A DNA stretch of 64,000 nt from Ophiodon elongatus (Eukaryota; Chordata; Actinopteri; Perciformes; Hexagrammidae), in the NCBI GenBank assembly GCA_016806645.1, contig JACSYO010002159.1, positions 9,446,501 through 9,510,500 on the forward strand, in the 5' to 3' direction. Below the pieces are notes generated by a model, which was not told the DNA's origin, did not search any database, and saw only the letters and a list, made by a program, of their open reading frames with translations. Positions 58,866 through 64,000 of this stretch are shown here, piece by piece (the stretch's first letter is position 1; every line of letters begins with the position of its first letter). The position numbers and the translations under genes were made by a program.

Positions 58866-60316
58866 AGAGAGCAGGGGCTGTCATATTTTGGCTGTCATGA
58901 GGTTTATGATCAATATCTCTGCAGCCACTCCCGTCTGGCTTTTTGTTGATTTTCTGCCGCTTCTTGGCGTCATCGTCGATCATCTTGAATGATTGGCTTA
59001 CTGGCTGACATCCACAAACCAATGTCTTTGATTTCAGGGGGTTACAATTATCAAATGAAACAGTTTGACATGGACCTGAGAGGAAAACGTGCGGAATTCT
59101 AAAAGCGGTTCGGCCTGGTTGGTGTTGGATCTGTAACTGTATATATGCATTAAGTAAAAGCTGATGCTGTTTGCAGTTGACTAGATATCAGAACGGCAGT
59201 TTTGCAAACAGAGTGACAGGAGCATCGTCAGACAGGGCACAGACGAGCCGGCCTGTCTTGATAAAAGTTCTGACAGGAAGTGGAGCTCCGAAACGGACTG
59301 AGGTTAAAGGGTGCTCGCTGCTTGAGAGGACATGGAAGGGACGAGATAAGGCGAGGTGTGAGAACAAGCGGCTGAGAACGACGACACCAAATGTGCTGTA
59401 GGCATATAAAAAAAAGCTGCAGGAGAAAGAAAGTACGAAAGAAGAAAGAGTGGAGCTAAAAATAAACGGGCACATGCTGTTCCGTGCAGTATGCATACGG
59501 AATATACAGGGGTTAGTGAAGGATGCGGGAGGAAGAAAAATGCATCACGGTCACAATAGTAAATAGAGAGACATTTGTTGAAGTAAAGGTACAAACAAAC
59601 CTTAATCTTAATGTGGCAGGTTAGGCAGATCACACCAATTACTGCTCAGGCTTCTGCAATCCAAGTGAAAGACCAAGGACCATTGATCACGAGGCCCAAA
59701 AAATAAATGTTTCTAGAAATATTTGTAATACTTTGACACAAGAGCCACCAAAATTTAAGTTTGAACAAAATGAATAACAAGGCTGTGAAGAAAACAGTAA
59801 CAAAAATAAAAAACAAAAAAAAGTACGAAGAAACCTCCTTAGTTTGGAGCTTCTCTCTGCCTGCAGCTCGTCTGCAAGTTATGAAAGTACTGTAAAGGGT
59901 GAAGATCGAGCCTTGCACTCCACTGAAAGTCCAATTCTTTTATTAGCCGGCAACCCGTCAGTCTGCCCGCTATCCTGCTGCAGGGTGGATGACAAATCTC
60001 TGAAGACCAAAGTTTATGTACCAGCAGAACACATCCACTGGTCCATATTCAGTGCGTCAGTGTGTGTGTTAAGGAGAGCGGGGAAAAAGCTTGTGGGTAT
60101 GAAAGCGAAAAAGGAACAAGAGCTTTGCAACAAGCGGTGTGTAGGCATATCTATATATATACAGCAGGTGAAATATTGAACAAACATAACCATACATGCG
60201 ATCGAAAGAAGGAGAAGTGCTGACTTTCGCCTTTACATGTTCACTCCCCCACATCACTTTTGGTTTGCTGTCAAGCTGTGTGTGTTGGGAAAGACATAAG
60301 CCTCTGTGGAACACAC

Positions 60317-60355
60317 CATGTACTACAACCATGTACTACAACCATGTACTACAAC
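60317..60355. repeat. 13-bp tandem repeat, three copies
   Basis: Three perfect tandem copies of CATGTACTACAAC. Confidence 0.95.
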
Positions 60356-62494
60356 CTCCCATGAAGACACATTTTTTGTTAAAAGCTGACTCTCTTGAGT
60401 TTTATCAGTTTTTGATCAGAGTTTATGGGTCCATTATTATCTTGGTAGAGGATCGTAAGTAAACCACTATAGAAGCTTGGGAATTTATTGCATGCCATAT
60501 GTCTTGGCCACTTGGCAATCATCAGACTATGGCCTCCAAAAGAGTCATTGTTTGGACAAAATCAAGACATTAAAGCCTCTCAAAATGTGCATTTATCTAT
60601 TTAAATCAAACATTCACGATGAATAAGCAACAATCTGCTGAAAAATGTATGTAGTTATTTATTGAGAGCTCAAAAACGAATCTGCTTAATACGGACTGTA
60701 TGGGTGTGGGTTGATCTGATTTAATTGACGGTGACCAAACAGCAAACGTAAACATTTGTGGCACCGCTTGTATTTCATCGACCTGCTCCCTGACTGTAGA
60801 GTGAACCGGAAGCAGAAAAGGTCATCAAAACTAAAATATTTACCCTTACAGAAAGCGTTTGTGACTATTTAACCCTCTCACATGAGCAGCTGTGAAGTCA
60901 CAAACAAAGTCTAAACATTTTGAACATACAGATTGAAATTACTGATTACTCACGTCAACATTTACATCTGCGTGTGTGGAATGGAATGTGAGAGAGTTTT
61001 GTTAAATAATATAATTCACATGTATTTGTGCAGACGTTCAGTCAAGTTCTACGTCATCATTCGGCACAATAGCAACATGGACAGATGGTCAGAATCCGCA
61101 GAGGCAATGTGTTGAACTTTTGTTGACGTTGGACAATAAATACATATTCATCTTGATACGTCCAGCTCACAGTGGTTTGGGTAAATCATGTGAAATGATT
61201 CTTTTTTTAAACAATTTTCAACTAAAAATAACCACTTCCTGTGCAAATTAGCGTGTTTGTGTTTGTGTTGTGTGCACCAGAGAACGGAAATGTGATTCTG
61301 AAGGGCCTGACATTGAGCTAAATGATTTGTTCCCTCGTGGAGGACTCAACTGCTGGTAAAAAAAAAAGTTGAATTGTTGCTCTTACTTAGAACTTTAATG
61401 CAAACTTATTTTATAAATTAAGAAACTGATTAAGTTTTAAAATATTAGTGGAGGGCTTAAAAATCCTTTACAATCTAATTAACAACTGCAGCTTTGAAAA
61501 CTCATATGAAAAAGCACTGATAACGAATCTCTTTTAAAGCTGACACATGCTGCTAATTGGCATTTGCCTTTGTAACTGTGATTTAGCTCCTTCAAAGTTA
61601 ATCACTTCAAAGTCCTTTTTCTGTGCTTCCATTGTTTTGTCACTTTCCCCCTCACCGTCCTGAATGTGTGTGTGCGTGCTGTTGATTCCACCATCAGCAC
61701 ACTGACACAGAACCACGTGTGTTGTACTTCCTGTTCCGGCATGTGAGTGTTAATGATCCACTGCAAGTAAATCTGTGTTATCAAGAATCAGATACACCTT
61801 GCGTGCTTAGCAGGTGGTTCGGGTGTGTTTGGAGTGTGAAATGTACCAAAGGAAGGTCCGATCATTACCCATTAAATCCAGACCAAGATACGATTGTGAC
61901 AGCTTCCTGGTACAGCAATTAAATCAGCCAGTAAATCAGAAAACTATTTATAACACGAAACAAAAAAAGGGTTTTTATTTTACATTTAACATCATATTTT
62001 ATTTTCTCTATGTGAACCTTTCTTTTAATTATACTGAAACACATTCAGAAATATTGTCGAGGCCACACGCAGATGCATCCACACGTTGCACATGCACACA
62101 CTCCTCCATTATCCATTAGGAGAAAGCCATGATCAGCAGTGGAGTGCATTCTCCTCTCAGCAAAATAGCTGACAAAACATTTTGCCCTCTAAAACTGCTG
62201 CACCAACACCTACGCACATCTAGAGTGTGAGAGTTAATCGAAGCTGGACGAAATAAAATTTGTATTTTTCCTCATTCAAAGCGTACTTCGGGTTTCCAAT
62301 TTCATCTCGGACCTCTTGCTCTCCACCATAAATTCACCTGACCTTCCCCGACCTTCTTCTAGTGATAAGTCATCTCTCTCGCTCTCTCTCTCCAGACGTT
62401 CCCATTTCTCCTTTTTGCTTCCTCTTCTGCCTCGTTGTTTCGATTCTATTATCCTGTCCTGCTTGGTTGCCTCACCCTATTCATCCTAGCAGTT

Positions 62495-62497
<3 letters not shown>

Positions 62498-62527
<30 letters not shown>
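62498..62527. repeat. (TG)15 microsatellite
   Basis: Perfect TG run. Confidence 0.9.
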
Positions 62528-62528
<1 letters not shown>

Positions 62529-63910
62529 ATAGATGTCTGCGTAGACTATAAGCGGTGCCTGTGTGAGAGTGTAGAGGCTACCGAATGGCTGCAAATGATT
62601 AATGGTCTGTGTTAGGCGAGGTGAAAAATGGCAGCACACACACACATACACTCACCTTGTGCAGGTGTCCAGGTAATATCTTGTCTGTAGGGGTTGTGTC
62701 TCTCTCAATGCTAGACCGAGAAGTGAAATGGGGATGTGGTTAAAAGGAAGTGAGAGCGATGCTGTGGCTCATTGAAGGGGCATATACTGTAATTGTGAAA
62801 CCATGCTGCTGACCATAACAGCTTAACCCTCCTGAACACACAAAGTTTGACGGTTAAGAGAAAAGTGCTTCTTGATTGATTTTGCTCTGCTCTGCTTGTA
62901 CAGCTTTTGTACCCAACTTTTGATTCCCCTGTTTGGGATTCCCCTCTGGGCTTATGCATGTGTGTGCGTTTTAATACTTGTGTGAGTGTCTGTAAGCTGA
63001 TCCATGTGTCCTGGATTCCCTGCTAAACTTAGCTGGCTGACTGTGGTCATGATTGAGTGGTCATCAGCAGGGTTCACTGAGCGGGTCTTCGGCGAGCCGA
63101 GCCCTCTTTGTCTGGGTCCAGCAGGCCTGAGTACCTGTTGCTGCAGCCTGCTGATCTCACACAACATGAACTTACGGATCAAATGAATATTGATCCAGCC
63201 GGAGACAGCGGTGGGTGGCTGCACTGTGAATCACCGATTCTGGACAGATGCAAGGTTTTACGGACTGACAGCGGGTTTAAGGTCACGTCCTCTCTAATGT
63301 GGATACATTTTAAATAAAAGCCTTTTTTATTTTCCTAAAATGCTTTTTAAAATGAAATGACCTTGAATTGAATAGAACAGAGTGAAGTTAAACACCCGAG
63401 CTTTTCTCATGACAAGTCAAAACGTCTGCTGTGAGAAAGGATTGTTGTAAGATAGCTGCAACTCAACATAGACAGAGGTGGAGATGACACAATCAAAGTC
63501 TTACTCCATTTATTTTATTCTTTCATTGCGGTAATAGCGGTAATGTACTTTTTTCACACAATCTTTATGATGAAGTCTATGAAAGGGTTAAGAGCCTCGG
63601 AAAAAGCTAAGTGGACGCTGAGATGGGATTATTTCATCAAACTACTATTTCCAAGATCAGGAACAAACTGTCATGCATAACTTTTAAGCTATCGCTGGTT
63701 AAAGTCCTAAAAAGTGCTGTGGATAAGGTCATGGCAGCAACTTAGCTCTCAACGCATTTCCATGACAACTGTGCAAACTATATCCACTGATGAAGACCAT
63801 GGATCAAAGTCAACACCTCCTGAAACAGCTGGGAAGTCCTTGAGTTAGGATCGTAAACTACATTAGTTAGGATTGTAACTACTATTTTGTGGTTTACTCA
63901 CAAACCATTG

Positions 63911-64000
63911 AAGGGAAAGTTCAAAATGTGAGGATCGACACGTATTAGCTTTCTTTCTGAGAGTTAGATAAGAAGTTTGACACCGTTTGTCCATTCAGTA
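63911..64000 (+). repeat. Same repeat family, cut by the window edge
   Basis: AAGGGAAAGTTCAAAATGTG and TTTCTTTCTGAGAGTTAGAT followed by AAGAAGTTTGACACC match the start of the family seen at 25865; it continues beyond the window. Confidence 0.5.

Larger units (their letters stand above)
54126..64000. other. Intergenic region downstream of p2ry1
   Basis: No coding gene can be supported. In human, RAP2B is the next gene, but its GTPase sequence is not present here. The region is rich in microsatellites (54.6, 56.0, 56.3, 58.3, 58.6, 58.8, 62.5 kb). It has a teleost repeat interrupted by insertions (56336-57980), a 13-bp triplicate (60317-60355), and part of another teleost repeat running off the right edge (63911-64000). 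Confidence 0.7.

Noticed and set aside
52762..64000. Search for RAP2B, the gene following P2RY1 in human
   Set aside because: No Ras-type G1 motif (GSGGVGKSA-like) or long ORF is present; the gene is absent from the window or lies further downstream.

Overview
The window is nuclear DNA from a ray-finned fish, most likely a spiny-rayed (perch-like) teleost. It is AT-rich, has long introns and abundant (CA/TG)n microsatellites, and carries fragments of interspersed repeats that I recognise from teleost genomes. I see no prokaryotic, viral or organellar gene.

Two genes can be supported, both on the + strand. The first, about 9.5-28.6 kb, is the 3' part of mbnl1 (muscleblind-like splicing regulator 1). 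Nine exons (exon 2 to exon 10, counting the first coding exon as 1 and the 54-nt exon as 5) are resolved to the base with consistent phases. They include three exons too short for ordinary ORF calling (54, 36 and 74 nt). The first coding exon, with zinc finger 1 and the first Cys of zinc finger 2, lies upstream of the window. The second gene is p2ry1 (P2Y purinoceptor 1, ADP receptor), an uninterrupted 373-codon reading frame at 51640-52761. It sits behind a CpG-rich 5' region and a probable short intron in the 5' UTR. Human MBNL1 and P2RY1 are adjacent in the same order and orientation, so this is a conserved synteny block and the paralogue is mbnl1.

Layout: 1-9468 is intron of mbnl1. 9469-26300 holds coding exons and introns, including an intronic duplication at 13.98-17.15 kb whose second copy is split by about 2.2 kb. 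About 26.3-28.6 kb is 3' UTR, possibly reaching 29.9 kb. 28.6-50.8 kb is intergenic with no supportable gene. 50.8-54.1 kb is p2ry1. 54.1-64 kb is repeat-rich intergenic sequence, including a teleost repeat broken up by younger insertions.

The most interesting content is regulatory. Upstream of the 54-nt mbnl1 exon there is a roughly 190-nt stretch without a single AG and a dense cluster of YGCY motifs, the arrangement expected for autoregulated, distal-branch-point splicing. GCATG (RBFOX-type) motifs sit at and in exons 7 and 8. A (TG)32 tract lies 59 bases before the zinc finger 3/4 exon. p2ry1 has a likely 5' UTR intron, an overlapping upstream ORF and a C-terminus lacking the PDZ-binding DTSL of the human receptor. 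I found no evidence of a wholly new biological system.
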